A stretch of DNA of 64,000 nt. It comes from Rugamonas rubra (GTDB lineage Bacteria; Pseudomonadota; Gammaproteobacteria; Burkholderiales; Burkholderiaceae_D). This document shows positions 1 through 8,230 of this stretch, one piece after another (position 1 is the stretch's first letter; each line of letters starts with the position of its first letter). The stretch spans positions 124,001-188,000 of the forward strand of contig NZ_FOTW01000005.1 of NCBI RefSeq assembly GCF_900114705.1, read 5' to 3'. The notes under the pieces are model-generated. The model saw only the letters and a list, made by a program, of their open reading frames with translations. It made no database searches and was not told the DNA's origin. The position numbers and the translations under genes were made by a program.

Positions 1-2083
1 CGTGTCCATGGTCGTGCGCGTGCGCGTGCGCGTGGCCGTGGTCATGGCCATGATCGTGCCCACCCTCGTGGTCATGATCGTGATGCAGCAAGCGCGCCTG
101 CAAATCCGCGTCCAAATTGGTCTGCTTGACCAGCTCCCAAATCTGCTGCTGCAACAAGGGCAGCTTGGACGGGTCGAGCACCTCGACCTGATAATACTCG
201 TCCACCAGCTGCGTCAGCTGGGCCAGCGCGCCGTAGGTGTCGGCGGTGGTCATCGGCGGCGTCAAATGGTCGACCACCACCGCGTGGGCGCGCCGCTTGG
301 CCTGCGAACCTTCGCCCGGATCGTTGATGATAAACGGGTAGAACAACGGCAGATCGCCCAACAGCGCGTCCGGGAAGCAGTTCTCCGACAGCCCGACGCC
401 CTTCCCCGGCAACCACTCCATGGTGCCGTGCTTGCCGACGTGGACGATGGCGTCGGCGCGCCACTCCTCGCGCAGCCAGCGGTACAGCGCGTAATAGTGG
501 TGGGTCGGCGGCAGGTCCGGCTGATGGTAGATCGCGTCCGGGTCCATGCCGTAGCCGCGCGGCGGTTGCAGCGCGACGAAGGTGTTGCCCAGCTCGATGC
601 CGGCCAGCGCCAGATGGCCGTCGTGGAAGTAGGCCTCGCCCGGCGCCTCGCCCCACTGCGCCACCATCCGCTTGCGCATGTCCTCCGGCAGATCGGCGAA
701 CCACCCGGCGTACTGCGCCGTCGGCACCCTTCCCGCCGCGTTGGCCAGCTGCTCGGCGCTCAGATAGATATTGTCGTAGGAGCAGCGCGCCACCAGCTCG
801 TGAATCAGCGTCGTGCCGTCCTTCGGCAGCGTGCCGACGTCGTAGCCGGCCAGGCGCATCGCCTCCAGTATGCGCATCAACGAGGCCGGCGCGTCCAGCC
901 CGACCGCGTTGCCGATCTGCGAGGCCTTGCTGCTCGAATTGGTGAACATGAAGGCGACCCGCTTGCTCGCGTTCGGCGTCCGGCGCAGCTGGGCGAAGCG
1001 CGCGGCGATGCCGGCCACCCGCGCCACCCGCTCGAACACCGGCTCGTACTCGATCACCTCGCTCGGCATGCCCGCCGCGCGCGCCTTGAACGAGATGGGC
1101 ACGGTGATGATGCGGCCGTCGAACTCGGGCAGCACCACGTTCATCGCCGCGTCCAGCGGATTCATGCCGCGCGCCGACTGCTGCCACTGCGCCAGCGTCA
1201 TGCCGCTGGTGATCGCTTGCAGCACCGGCACGTTGAGCGTCTCCAGCACGCCGACCGACCAGCCGGCCGGGGTCGAGCCGCCGGCGGTGATTTCGCCCAT
1301 GGCGAAGGAGGTGGTGTTGATCAGCACGTCGACCAGCGTGCCCTCGGCGCCACGGAAGTAGCGCAAGGCGCTCGGTAGCGCGCCCGCCTCGTCCGCCCCG
1401 GCGCGCAGCGACGAGGTGAACACCGGCAGCACGTTCATGCCGCGCTTTTCCAGCGCGTCGAGCATGGCGTCGACGAAGCGGGTGTTCCCGCTCATCCAGT
1501 GGGCGCGGTAGAAGACGATGCCCACGCTGGGTTTGTCGGCCGCGCGCATGGCCAGCCAGTCGGCCGTGTCCGCGCCGGGCGCCAGGTCGGGATGGTAAAT
1601 GCCGTGCTCGGGCAGCTTGTGGGCCGGCTCGAAGCCGAAGCCGGTCAACAACAGATGGTCGGACAGGTAGCGCAGCAACTGGGCCAGGTTGGCGCTGCCG
1701 CCGGCCTGGAAGTATTCGAGGCAGTGGCGCAGCACGTCCGGCGCCACCGTCGACACGGCCGCCAGCTCGGGGTCGGCCTCGCCGGTGCCGCTGATGGCGA
1801 TCAGGTGGACGCCCCGGCGGCGCGCCTGGCCCACCAGCTCGGCCACGCCCGGTACGCTGCCGAGCCGCCCCAGCACGCGCAGGATGACGACGCGGGCGGC
1901 CGACAACTCGCCGGCCAGCAGCGCCGTCATCTCGCTGTCGCTGGACAGCGGCTGCAAATTGATGCCGTTCAGGGAGGGGAACTGCGGCGGCAGCTGGGCC
2001 AGCGCGTGGTGCAATACGGTCAGGTCGTTCGAGGCGTGGGTAAGCAGAACAATCTGCGCCTGGCCTGCTGGTGTTTCGGACAT
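1..2083 (-). CDS. cobN: Cobaltochelatase subunit CobN (partial, 3' end outside window)
   Basis: Large subunit of aerobic cobaltochelatase, which inserts Co2+ into hydrogenobyrinate a,c-diamide in cytoplasmic cobalamin synthesis. An open frame of 694 codons runs from the ATG at 2083 off the left edge; the family usually exceeds 1200 residues. The CobN/BchH signature HVGKHGTMEWLPGKG is present, followed by the NDPGEGSQAKRR stretch. Residues 667-694 form a dense His/Asp/Gly/Ala run with about 14 histidines, an insertion not needed for catalysis and plausibly a metal-binding linker. The gene starts one base after the stop of the ferredoxin-like gene and is the last visible member of the riboswitch-controlled cbtB-cbtA-ferredoxin-cobN operon. 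CobS/CobT partners are not in the window. Family assignment is firm; the role of the His run is inference. Confidence 0.93.
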   Translation of the reverse strand, partial: MSETPAGQAQIVLLTHASNDLTVLHHALAQLPPQFPSLNGINLQPLSSDSEMTALLAGELSAARVVILRVLGRLGSVPGVAELVGQARRRGVHLIAISGTGEADPELAAVSTVAPDVLRHCLEYFQAGGSANLAQLLRYLSDHLLLTGFGFEPAHKLPEHGIYHPDLAPGADTADWLAMRAADKPSVGIVFYRAHWMSGNTRFVDAMLDALEKRGMNVLPVFTSSLRAGADEAGALPSALRYFRGAEGTLVDVLINTTSFAMGEITAGGSTPAGWSVGVLETLNVPVLQAITSGMTLAQWQQSARGMNPLDAAMNVVLPEFDGRIITVPISFKARAAGMPSEVIEYEPVFERVARVAGIAARFAQLRRTPNASKRVAFMFTNSSSKASQIGNAVGLDAPASLMRILEAMRLAGYDVGTLPKDGTTLIHELVARCSYDNIYLSAEQLANAAGRVPTAQYAGWFADLPEDMRKRMVAQWGEAPGEAYFHDGHLALAGIELGNTFVALQPPRGYGMDPDAIYHQPDLPPTHHYYALYRWLREEWRADAIVHVGKHGTMEWLPGKGVGLSENCFPDALLGDLPLFYPFIINDPGEGSQAKRRAHAVVVDHLTPPMTTADTYGALAQLTQLVDEYYQVEVLDPSKLPLLQQQIWELVKQTNLDADLQARLLHHDHDHEGGHDHGHDHGHAHAHAHDHGH

Positions 2084-2084
2084 C

Positions 2085-2414
2085 TTATTCTTCCGCTGGA
2101 CAGGTGTCGCCTTCGCCTAGGCGATGGAAAATCAAATCGGTGACTTCTTCATCGCCGAGCAGGTGCTCGGTGACGATGCGCTCGACCGCCGCCTCGTCGA
2201 CGCGGTTGTACCAAACGCCCTCCGGGTAGACCACCAGCACCGGCCCCTGCGCGCGGCAGGCGACCATGCAATGGGTGCGGGTGCGCTTCACGCGGAGTTC
2301 CGGCAAGGCGTCGATCTTCTCGCCCATCAATTCGAACATGGCCTGGGCGCGCTCACCGTTTTCGGTGCAGCGCGGCCCCACGCACATGAACACGTGGCGT
2401 GTGTGGGTTCTCAT
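2085..2414 (-). CDS. Thioredoxin-like [2Fe-2S] ferredoxin-type protein
   Basis: A 109-residue protein beginning MRTHTRHVFMCVGPRC. Two cysteines at C11 and C16 and a later pair in HCMVACRAQGP (C-x3-C) match the four-cysteine arrangement of thioredoxin-fold [2Fe-2S] ferredoxins, often seen beside cobalamin genes. It lies between cbtA (stop codon ends at 2419) and cobN (ATG at 2083), so it is almost certainly co-transcribed and translationally coupled. The ATG at 2414 was chosen because the frame upstream of it translates as a shadow of cbtA. A redox or metal-handling role in cobalt insertion or corrin-ring synthesis is inferred from context only. Confidence 0.85.
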   Translation of the reverse strand: MRTHTRHVFMCVGPRCTENGERAQAMFELMGEKIDALPELRVKRTRTHCMVACRAQGPVLVVYPEGVWYNRVDEAAVERIVTEHLLGDEEVTDLIFHRLGEGDTCPAEE

Positions 2415-2418
2415 GCGC

Positions 2419-3297
2419 TCAGTTGAATTTCTTGAAGAAGAAGCCGGACAGCGCGCCCAGCGCCAACCAGAACACGGCGTTGGCGAAGGCGGTGGCGTAG
2501 ATGAAGGACTGCGCCAGCTCGGCCGGCGCGGCGCTGGCGTGCACCAGCGGTTGCGGCGCGCCGACCAGATGCGGCACCAGCAGCATGGCCACACCGGCCA
2601 GCTTGAGCGGCCAACGCGGCGCCAGCGCCAGCAGCGCCAGGCCGCCGGCCGTGGCGGCCACGGTCAGCAGCCACCACACTTGACGCGCGCCGAGCGGCGC
2701 GGCGGCGGTGCCCGGCACCTCCGGCGGCAGGCCCAGCGACGGCGCCAGGAAGAACACGGCGTAGCCGGCCGCGCCCCACAACAGCGCGCCGCGCCAACCG
2801 TGGCTAACGCCGCGCAGCGTCATCGCGGCGCTGAGCAACAGGCCGAAGGCCACCGCCATGCTGATGTTGGCCAGCGCGCTGAAGAAGGTGCGCTCGGCGC
2901 CGTTCTCCGGCTTCCAGCCGCCGTGCTCGTGGCCGTGCTCGTGCTCGACCGGCCCGGCGTGCGCTTGCGCGCCCACCGAACCGTGCGCGTGCCCAGCTGC
3001 GGCGCCGTGTTCGTGCACAGCGGAGGCCACATGCTCGTGCGCCTCTGCGGCGGGGTGCTCGTGCGCGACCTCCGCCTTGAGTTCCTGCACACCGTCGGCA
3101 TGCTGCTGCGGCGCGGCGATGGCGGCGTCCGCCGCAGGCTTGAGCTCGGCCTTCGCCTGCGCGTCCTCGTAGGTCTCGGCCTGCAGGATGATCGGCGCCA
3201 CCTGCAGGCTTTGCAGGCCGGTCAGCACCAGGCCGGACAGCAGCCCGGCGGCCACCGCCGTGCGCACGATGCGGTTGAAAGGACTGGTCTTCGTCAT
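2419..3297 (-). CDS. cbtA: CbtA family cobalt transporter subunit with His-rich loop
   Basis: A 292-residue inner-membrane protein of the CbtA family, predicted cobalt transporters regulated by B12 riboswitches. An N-terminal membrane segment (about residues 10-36) is followed by a soluble loop (40-130) with some 14 histidines between H66 and H125, many as HEH or HAH. Several further hydrophobic helices end at GFFFKKFN. The ATG at 3297 gives a normal N-terminus (MTKTSPFNRIV); the frame extends further upstream but that part is a shadow of cbtB. It starts 14 bases after the cbtB stop. The His loop probably faces the periplasm and captures Co2+; topology is inferred. The same operon's CobN also has a His run. 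Confidence 0.9.
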   Translation of the reverse strand: MTKTSPFNRIVRTAVAAGLLSGLVLTGLQSLQVAPIILQAETYEDAQAKAELKPAADAAIAAPQQHADGVQELKAEVAHEHPAAEAHEHVASAVHEHGAAAGHAHGSVGAQAHAGPVEHEHGHEHGGWKPENGAERTFFSALANISMAVAFGLLLSAAMTLRGVSHGWRGALLWGAAGYAVFFLAPSLGLPPEVPGTAAAPLGARQVWWLLTVAATAGGLALLALAPRWPLKLAGVAMLLVPHLVGAPQPLVHASAAPAELAQSFIYATAFANAVFWLALGALSGFFFKKFN

Positions 3298-3311
3298 GCG
3301 ATCGCTTTGCT

Positions 3312-3509
3312 TCAATGGCACGGGAAGCCCGCCGAGTGGCGCCCGTCGTGGGCGGCGTTGTGCAGCGCCTCCATCGGCGAGAAGGCGGCGCCGTACAGCA
3401 GGGCGACGGCCAGCGCGCTGGCGAACAGGGCCGGCAGGACTTTGTCCTTGGCGACGGACGTGGCTGGGGCGGAGGTGTGATCGACGACGGCGGAGGCGTG
3501 AATTGACAT
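3312..3509 (-). CDS. cbtB: CbtB family cobalt transporter small subunit
   Basis: A 65-residue single-span membrane protein. The hydrophobic helix VLPALFASALAVALLYGAAF (about residues 24-43) is followed by a metal-ligand tail, MEALHNAAHDGRHSAGFPCH, with histidines at 50, 54, 58 and 65 and a cysteine at 64. Size, one helix and His-rich C-terminus are typical of CbtB, the small partner of CbtA. First gene downstream of the cobalamin riboswitch. The ATG at 3509 gives the canonical length. Confidence 0.9.
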   Translation of the reverse strand: MSIHASAVVDHTSAPATSVAKDKVLPALFASALAVALLYGAAFSPMEALHNAAHDGRHSAGFPCH

Positions 3510-3674
3510 GATGTCCTTCCAGAAAGCACAAATACCAGCCTGGACGGCACGACGAAAAAACGCGCGCGGCGAGCGGGACTGGAACAGGGATCTATACCGG
3601 GAGGACCAACAAATGTGGGTGCGCAACGCTGCAAACCACCTGGATCGCCCTCCGCGATACAAACGTTTATGTTC

Positions 3675-3870
3675 AGTTTCAGGCTGGTCTCCGGACTCTT
3701 GAAGCGATCTCCCTGGGGAGATCAAAACCCGCGCCTTCCCATGGTTGAACACAGTGGCGTAATGCGGGTTTTCGATTCAAATACCGTTGCGGGGGCAGTG
3801 CCGGAATTGTTTTTCGTCGAAAAACTTACCGGCTTCCCATTTCACCACCCGGACGATCATCCGGGCAGGA
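3675..3870 (-). promoter_or_regulatory. Cobalamin (AdoCbl-class) riboswitch
   Basis: Read on the minus strand, the conserved cobalamin-riboswitch blocks appear in order: a GGTGAAATGGGAAGCCGGTAAG-like block (3825-3846), CCGGCACTGCCCCCGCAACG (near 3789-3808), a CACTG element, GGGAAGGCGCGGG (near 3730-3742), and the B12 box AGTCCGGAGACCAGCC (3685-3700). The element lies about 165-360 bases upstream of cbtB and points at it. It should shut off cobalt import and CobN expression when cobalamin is plentiful. Boundaries are approximate; identity is strong because all core motifs are present in order. Confidence 0.95.
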
Positions 3871-4003
3871 CCTGAAACAATGTTGCAAGGTTGCGATTGT
3901 ATTCACGAAACCCTTGACTGGCAAGACAATTCCAACCGAAGCGGGCGGCGCCGGCCGGCCGCCCCCCCGCCGCCCCCGGTGGCTCTCGGTGGCTCTCAGT
4001 TGC

Positions 4004-5209
4004 TTACTCCTGCGGGCAGCGCACCAGTCCGGCGCCGAAGTCGAACGGGTCCGAGCCGTCGACCATGCCGGCCGTGCTCGCCATGCCGGCCAGCTTGGAC
4101 ATCAGCTGGAAGCCGTTCAGCCGGCCCGCCTGGTTCAGCTTCTGCGCCCACAGCGCCGCCACCCCGGCCACGCAGGGCGTGGCCATGCTGGTGCCGCTCA
4201 TCGCGCGCAGGCCGCCGCCGGCCGCCGCCGACACGATGTTGACGCCCGGCGCGCTGACGTTGACGCCGGTGTTGGAGAAGTTGGCCACCTCGAACCGGGC
4301 GCCGTGCTGGCCCAGCGCGCCCACCGACAGGATGCCCTGCGCCACCGCCGGCGGCGCCACCGCCACCTCGTAGTCCGGATCGATCTTGCGCTTGCTCTCG
4401 TTGCCGCCGGCGGCCACCACGATGGTCGCCTGGGCGCTCAACTCGTGCGCGCTGATCAGCGCCGACAGGCTGTCGAACAGGCGCGTGCTGGCGCGGTAGC
4501 CCTCCAGCGCGCGCGAGGTGGCCAGGTCGGCCGGCATGCCGGAGTCGACCAGGGCCTTGACGTAGCCGGGGAAGTCCATCCCCAGCGACATGGAGATGAT
4601 GTTGGCACCCTCGTCGACCGCCCACAGGATCGCCTGGACGATGTTGTCGCTCGAGCCGCTGCCCTGGCTGTCGAGCACCTTGCCGATCAGCGCCTTCTTG
4701 ACGCCCGGCGCCACGCCGATCGGCACGCCGCCGACCGGGCGGCCGAAGGCGATGCCGGCGCAGTGGGTGCCGTGGCCGTGGCCGTCGCCGTCGCCCTCGC
4801 CGGTGAAGTCCCGCTGCACCAGCTCGACGCCGGCGAAGGCGGCGTGGTTGGCGTCGATGCCGGTGTCGAGGATGGCCACCACGATGCCGTCGCCGTCGAA
4901 CGGCGAGGTGTCGGCGCCGACCGCCGGCAGGCCCCAGGCGACCTGGGCGCTGGCGCCGGTCACGCTCTCCGACGACACCGGCGCGATCAGCCGCATCGGC
5001 ATCACCGGCGCCACCGCCACCGTGTCGGCCTGCGCCGCGATCAGGCGCACCTCCTTGCGCTCGACGTTGTTGACCTCGGCGGTGACGTTCAGGCCGGGCG
5101 CGCCGGCCTGCGCCATGGGCATGCCGAGCACGCCGGCCACCGGCCCGCCCCACAACTGGTCGCGGGTGGGTGAGGGTTCGCGGCGCAAAACGATGAAATC
5201 GGATTTCAT
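4004..5209 (-). CDS. S8 family (subtilisin-like) serine peptidase
   Basis: A 401-residue subtilase. The catalytic triad is visible: D115 in AILDTGID, H149 in GHGTHCAGIA and S341 in GTSMATPCVAG, with oxyanion N270 in VAAGGNES. There is no obvious Sec signal; the first 80 residues resemble a short pro-region or N-terminal extension. The ATG at 5209 follows AGGAGAAGAAA at good spacing, so it is preferred to an upstream ATG at 5233. The gene stands alone between the cobalamin riboswitch and a TonB-dependent receptor gene. Substrate unknown; all catalytic residues are present, so activity is expected. Confidence 0.92.
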   Translation of the reverse strand: MKSDFIVLRREPSPTRDQLWGGPVAGVLGMPMAQAGAPGLNVTAEVNNVERKEVRLIAAQADTVAVAPVMPMRLIAPVSSESVTGASAQVAWGLPAVGADTSPFDGDGIVVAILDTGIDANHAAFAGVELVQRDFTGEGDGDGHGHGTHCAGIAFGRPVGGVPIGVAPGVKKALIGKVLDSQGSGSSDNIVQAILWAVDEGANIISMSLGMDFPGYVKALVDSGMPADLATSRALEGYRASTRLFDSLSALISAHELSAQATIVVAAGGNESKRKIDPDYEVAVAPPAVAQGILSVGALGQHGARFEVANFSNTGVNVSAPGVNIVSAAAGGGLRAMSGTSMATPCVAGVAALWAQKLNQAGRLNGFQLMSKLAGMASTAGMVDGSDPFDFGAGLVRCPQE

Positions 5210-5395
5210 TTTCTTCTCCTGTAGGAATCGCACTGTGCTGGAAGGAATCGGTTGTCAACAAACTGACCGATCCATGCTACGCAGCTGGCGCCCGCAGGCT
5301 TTGCGCGAGCGCACAGTTGCGCGCCGACGCGGTGGATTCGTCAGGCCAGTTCCGGGTCGCCCAGCATGGCCACGACGAACTTGCCTCCGAGACAA

Positions 5396-7693
5396 TCAGA
5401 AACGCGCCTTCATCCGCAGGCCGATGGTGCGCGGACGCGCCATGAACAAGGTGTCGCCCGGTTGGATGGCGATGCCGTTGGTCGTCACGTCGTTGACCTT
5501 GTTGCCGTTGCTCAGGTTGCTGCCGAACAGGCCCAGCTCGTAGCCGCGCGTTTTATAGGTCACGGTGGCGTTGACGGTGTTCGACGACGGAATCTCCGAG
5601 TAGCCGCCCTGCTCCTTGGCAAAATTGGTGTAGGCCTTGCCACGGTAGGCGTAGCTGGCGGAAATGCCGATCTCGTCCGTGTCCCGCACCGGCACGGCGT
5701 AGCTGAACGTCGCGCTGGCTGCGACATGCGGCGCGTACGGCGTGCGGCTGCCGGCCGGGATGTTCTGCGCGGCGATGCCGGTCAACACCGTGTGCTTGGC
5801 GTAGGCGTCGTTGTAGGAGGCGCTCAGGCCGAGCGAGGCGCGGCGCGTCAGCTTGAACGCCGTCTCCAGCTCCACGCCCTGGCTGCGCAGCTTGCCGGCG
5901 TTCTGCGTGAAGTAATAGGTGCAGGGCAGCTTGTTGAACACCTGCACGTCGCTCCACTCGATCAGGTAGGCGCTGACGTTGAGCGTCATGCGCCGGTCGA
6001 GCAGGGTGTTCTTCGAGCCGAGCTCGTAGTTCCACAGGCTGTCCGGGGCGAAGGTGGACGGCGCGTTGACGCCGCAGAAGTTGAACGGCACCGGCTGGTT
6101 GTTGCCGCCGTAGCGGAAGCCCTTGCCGGCGGCGGCGTACAGCAGATGCTCGGCGTCAACATGGTAGGCGGCGGCGAAGCGCGGGTTGGCGCCCTGCGCC
6201 GTGGCGCTGCTGCGGCTCTCCTCGGGGGTGCCGACCGGCACCGCCGGGCTGGCGCCGACCAGGTTGCCGAACAGGCCGGTGAAGCGCAGGTCGAAGTCCT
6301 GCGTGCCACGGAACAGGCGCAGGCCGGCGGTCAGGTCGAGCTTGTCCCACACGGTATAGGTGGCCTCGGCGAACAGGGCCGCCTGGCGCGACTTGGCGTG
6401 TTGCAGGCCGGAGAAGAAGTCGTCCGGGCCGAAGGCCAGGTCGTTGCTCTGCGAGTTGTAGCCGGGGAAGTTGTGCGTGGCGGCAAAGCGCGCGTCGAAG
6501 CCGGCGGTCGGCTCGTCCTGGCGCGTGGCCCGCTTGCCGCTCTCGAAGAAGGCGCCGGCGGTCCACTTCAAGGGCCCGGCGTCCTTCGAGTTGAGGCGGA
6601 ACTCCTGGGCGAAGTCGGTCACCGCGTTGCCGATGGTGTAGGCGGCCGGCATCAGCGGCGCCTTGCCGCCGAAGATGAAGGCGGTGGCCGGATACTGCGC
6701 CGAGGTCAGGTACAGGGTGTCGCGGTGCAGGTAGGAGGTCGACGAGACCAGCTGGGCGCGGCCCAGGTCGTAGCTCAGCGCCAGGTTGTACAGTTGCAGA
6801 TTGTCGTTGCTGGTTTGTGGCAGCAAGGCGATGGTGGTGAACGGCGCCAGGCCGGCGTAGGCGTCGTTGACGCCGCCTTTGACGTTGGAAGCGGTCACGC
6901 TGGCGTCCACCAGCAAGTCGGCCGAGGCGCGCAGGCGCATAGCGGCGCGGCCCTGGTTGGTCGAGACGGCGTTGGTGGTGGCGCCCGTCAGCGCGTTCCG
7001 GATGTAGCCGGAATCGTTGCCGGTGTAGCCGGTCAGGCGCAGGCCCAGCACTTCGCTCTTCAGCGGCAGGTTGAGCATGCCGCGCAGATTGTGGTTGTTG
7101 CCGCCGAAGCCGGAGGTGCGCGAGCCGACCGCCTCGACCGAGCCGAACAGCTCGTTGGTGTCCGGCTTTTGGGTGATCTGGCGCACCGCGCCGGCCATCG
7201 CGCCGGCGCCGAACAGCGTGCCCTGCGGCCCCTGCAGCACCTCGATGCGCTCCAGGTCCAGCACCTTCAGGTCGGGATTGCCGGACTTCAGCGTCACCGG
7301 CATGTCGTCGACATACACCGCCACCAGCGACGCGTCCTGGATCTCCGACGGCACGATGCCGCGCACCACCAGGCCGCGCATGGTGATGTTGTTGACGCCC
7401 GGGGCCTGCTCCTGCACGCTCATGGCCGGCACCAGGCTGGCGATGTCGCTCAGGTTGCCCAGGCCGAACTTGGCCAGGCTCTCGGGCTTGAGCACGGTGA
7501 CGGCGGCCGGCACCTTCTGCACGTCGACGGTGTTGGCGGCGCGGGTGGCGGTCACTTCGACCCGCTCGATCTTTTCCGAGTTGGCACCGCCGCCGGCCTG
7601 CGGCGCTGGCGCCGACACTTGCGCCTGCGCCGCGCAGATCACGCCGAGCGACAACACCACCAAGGCGCCATGGCCAATCAAATGCTTACCCAT
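5396..7693 (-). CDS. TonB-dependent outer-membrane receptor
   Basis: A 765-residue receptor. A signal peptide ends at about residue 24 (VICAAQA), a TonB-box-like segment EKIERVEVTATR follows at about 40-51, then a plug domain with the typical VLQGPQGTLFGAGAMAGAVR motif, and a beta-barrel ending in aromatic RF. Such proteins import siderophores, cobalamin, sugars or other large substrates using TonB energy. No cobalamin riboswitch precedes it, so BtuB function is not supported. The neighbouring S8 peptidase is on the same strand about 190 bases downstream. Substrate not assignable from sequence. Confidence 0.92.
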   Translation of the reverse strand: MGKHLIGHGALVVLSLGVICAAQAQVSAPAPQAGGGANSEKIERVEVTATRAANTVDVQKVPAAVTVLKPESLAKFGLGNLSDIASLVPAMSVQEQAPGVNNITMRGLVVRGIVPSEIQDASLVAVYVDDMPVTLKSGNPDLKVLDLERIEVLQGPQGTLFGAGAMAGAVRQITQKPDTNELFGSVEAVGSRTSGFGGNNHNLRGMLNLPLKSEVLGLRLTGYTGNDSGYIRNALTGATTNAVSTNQGRAAMRLRASADLLVDASVTASNVKGGVNDAYAGLAPFTTIALLPQTSNDNLQLYNLALSYDLGRAQLVSSTSYLHRDTLYLTSAQYPATAFIFGGKAPLMPAAYTIGNAVTDFAQEFRLNSKDAGPLKWTAGAFFESGKRATRQDEPTAGFDARFAATHNFPGYNSQSNDLAFGPDDFFSGLQHAKSRQAALFAEATYTVWDKLDLTAGLRLFRGTQDFDLRFTGLFGNLVGASPAVPVGTPEESRSSATAQGANPRFAAAYHVDAEHLLYAAAGKGFRYGGNNQPVPFNFCGVNAPSTFAPDSLWNYELGSKNTLLDRRMTLNVSAYLIEWSDVQVFNKLPCTYYFTQNAGKLRSQGVELETAFKLTRRASLGLSASYNDAYAKHTVLTGIAAQNIPAGSRTPYAPHVAASATFSYAVPVRDTDEIGISASYAYRGKAYTNFAKEQGGYSEIPSSNTVNATVTYKTRGYELGLFGSNLSNGNKVNDVTTNGIAIQPGDTLFMARPRTIGLRMKARF

Positions 7694-8230
7694 CAGTACT
7701 CCCTCAAATATTGTTATCGTGTTTTTGTTGCGCGGGTACAGTTGGCGCGGCGGCATTGTATGCGGCCCGGGACCAGCTTGGCAGCATTGTTTTGCAAATG
7801 GGCGGACGGCGCGGAAAAGTACAGGCAACCATACCTGGCTTGCCCACGAAGAGAAACAAACTTGCATGATTGAAATCCTCCGGGCACCTGCCGCAGCCGT
7901 CGGCATCGGCGCCCGCTACGCTTCCGCACCATTTTGGCACACTTGATATACACCAATTTGGCGCAGCCGCCCCAGTTGCACCATTCCGAGGCGCGCGGTG
8001 GATGGCGCGGGCACTACGCCGGGGCGGCCCCAGAGTGCAGACAATAGATATTAAAAGGAAAGTTTTAGTATCCTGACGGCATGAATATTGCTTAAAGAAA
8101 AGTCACTTGCTACCATGTTGGTGTCCATCAGCGGGCGGCGGCCTCCCACAACGGCCCCGCCATTCGATCCCGACAAGCACGAATGCCCCCTCCCCGCATG
8201 CCATTACCCTCTCACCATGAAGGAATCGCC
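7694..8230. other. Divergent intergenic region, no gene seen
   Basis: 537 bases between the divergently transcribed receptor and chemoreceptor genes. Short open frames here lack family resemblance or a plausible ribosome-binding site. An AT-rich stretch at about 8040-8110 may contain the chemoreceptor promoter, but no convincing -35/-10 pair or operator was identified. Confidence 0.5.

Noticed and set aside
1..90. Short tandem repeats that could look like a CRISPR or satellite
   Set aside because: They are His/Asp/Gly codons of the CobN histidine run; no spacer pattern. The same holds for 2930-3070 in cbtA.
2..1378. Long plus-strand open frame of 458 codons
   Set aside because: Antisense to the conserved cobN frame; Arg/Val/His-rich composition with no family resemblance. 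High GC creates long shadow frames.
5396..7693. TonB-dependent receptor as BtuB linked to the B12 operon
   Set aside because: The cobalamin riboswitch points away from it to cbtB, and its own leader shows no B12 box.
5366..7873. 835-codon plus-strand open frame
   Set aside because: Mirror of the TonB-dependent receptor gene, whose minus-strand product has signal peptide, plug and barrel motifs.
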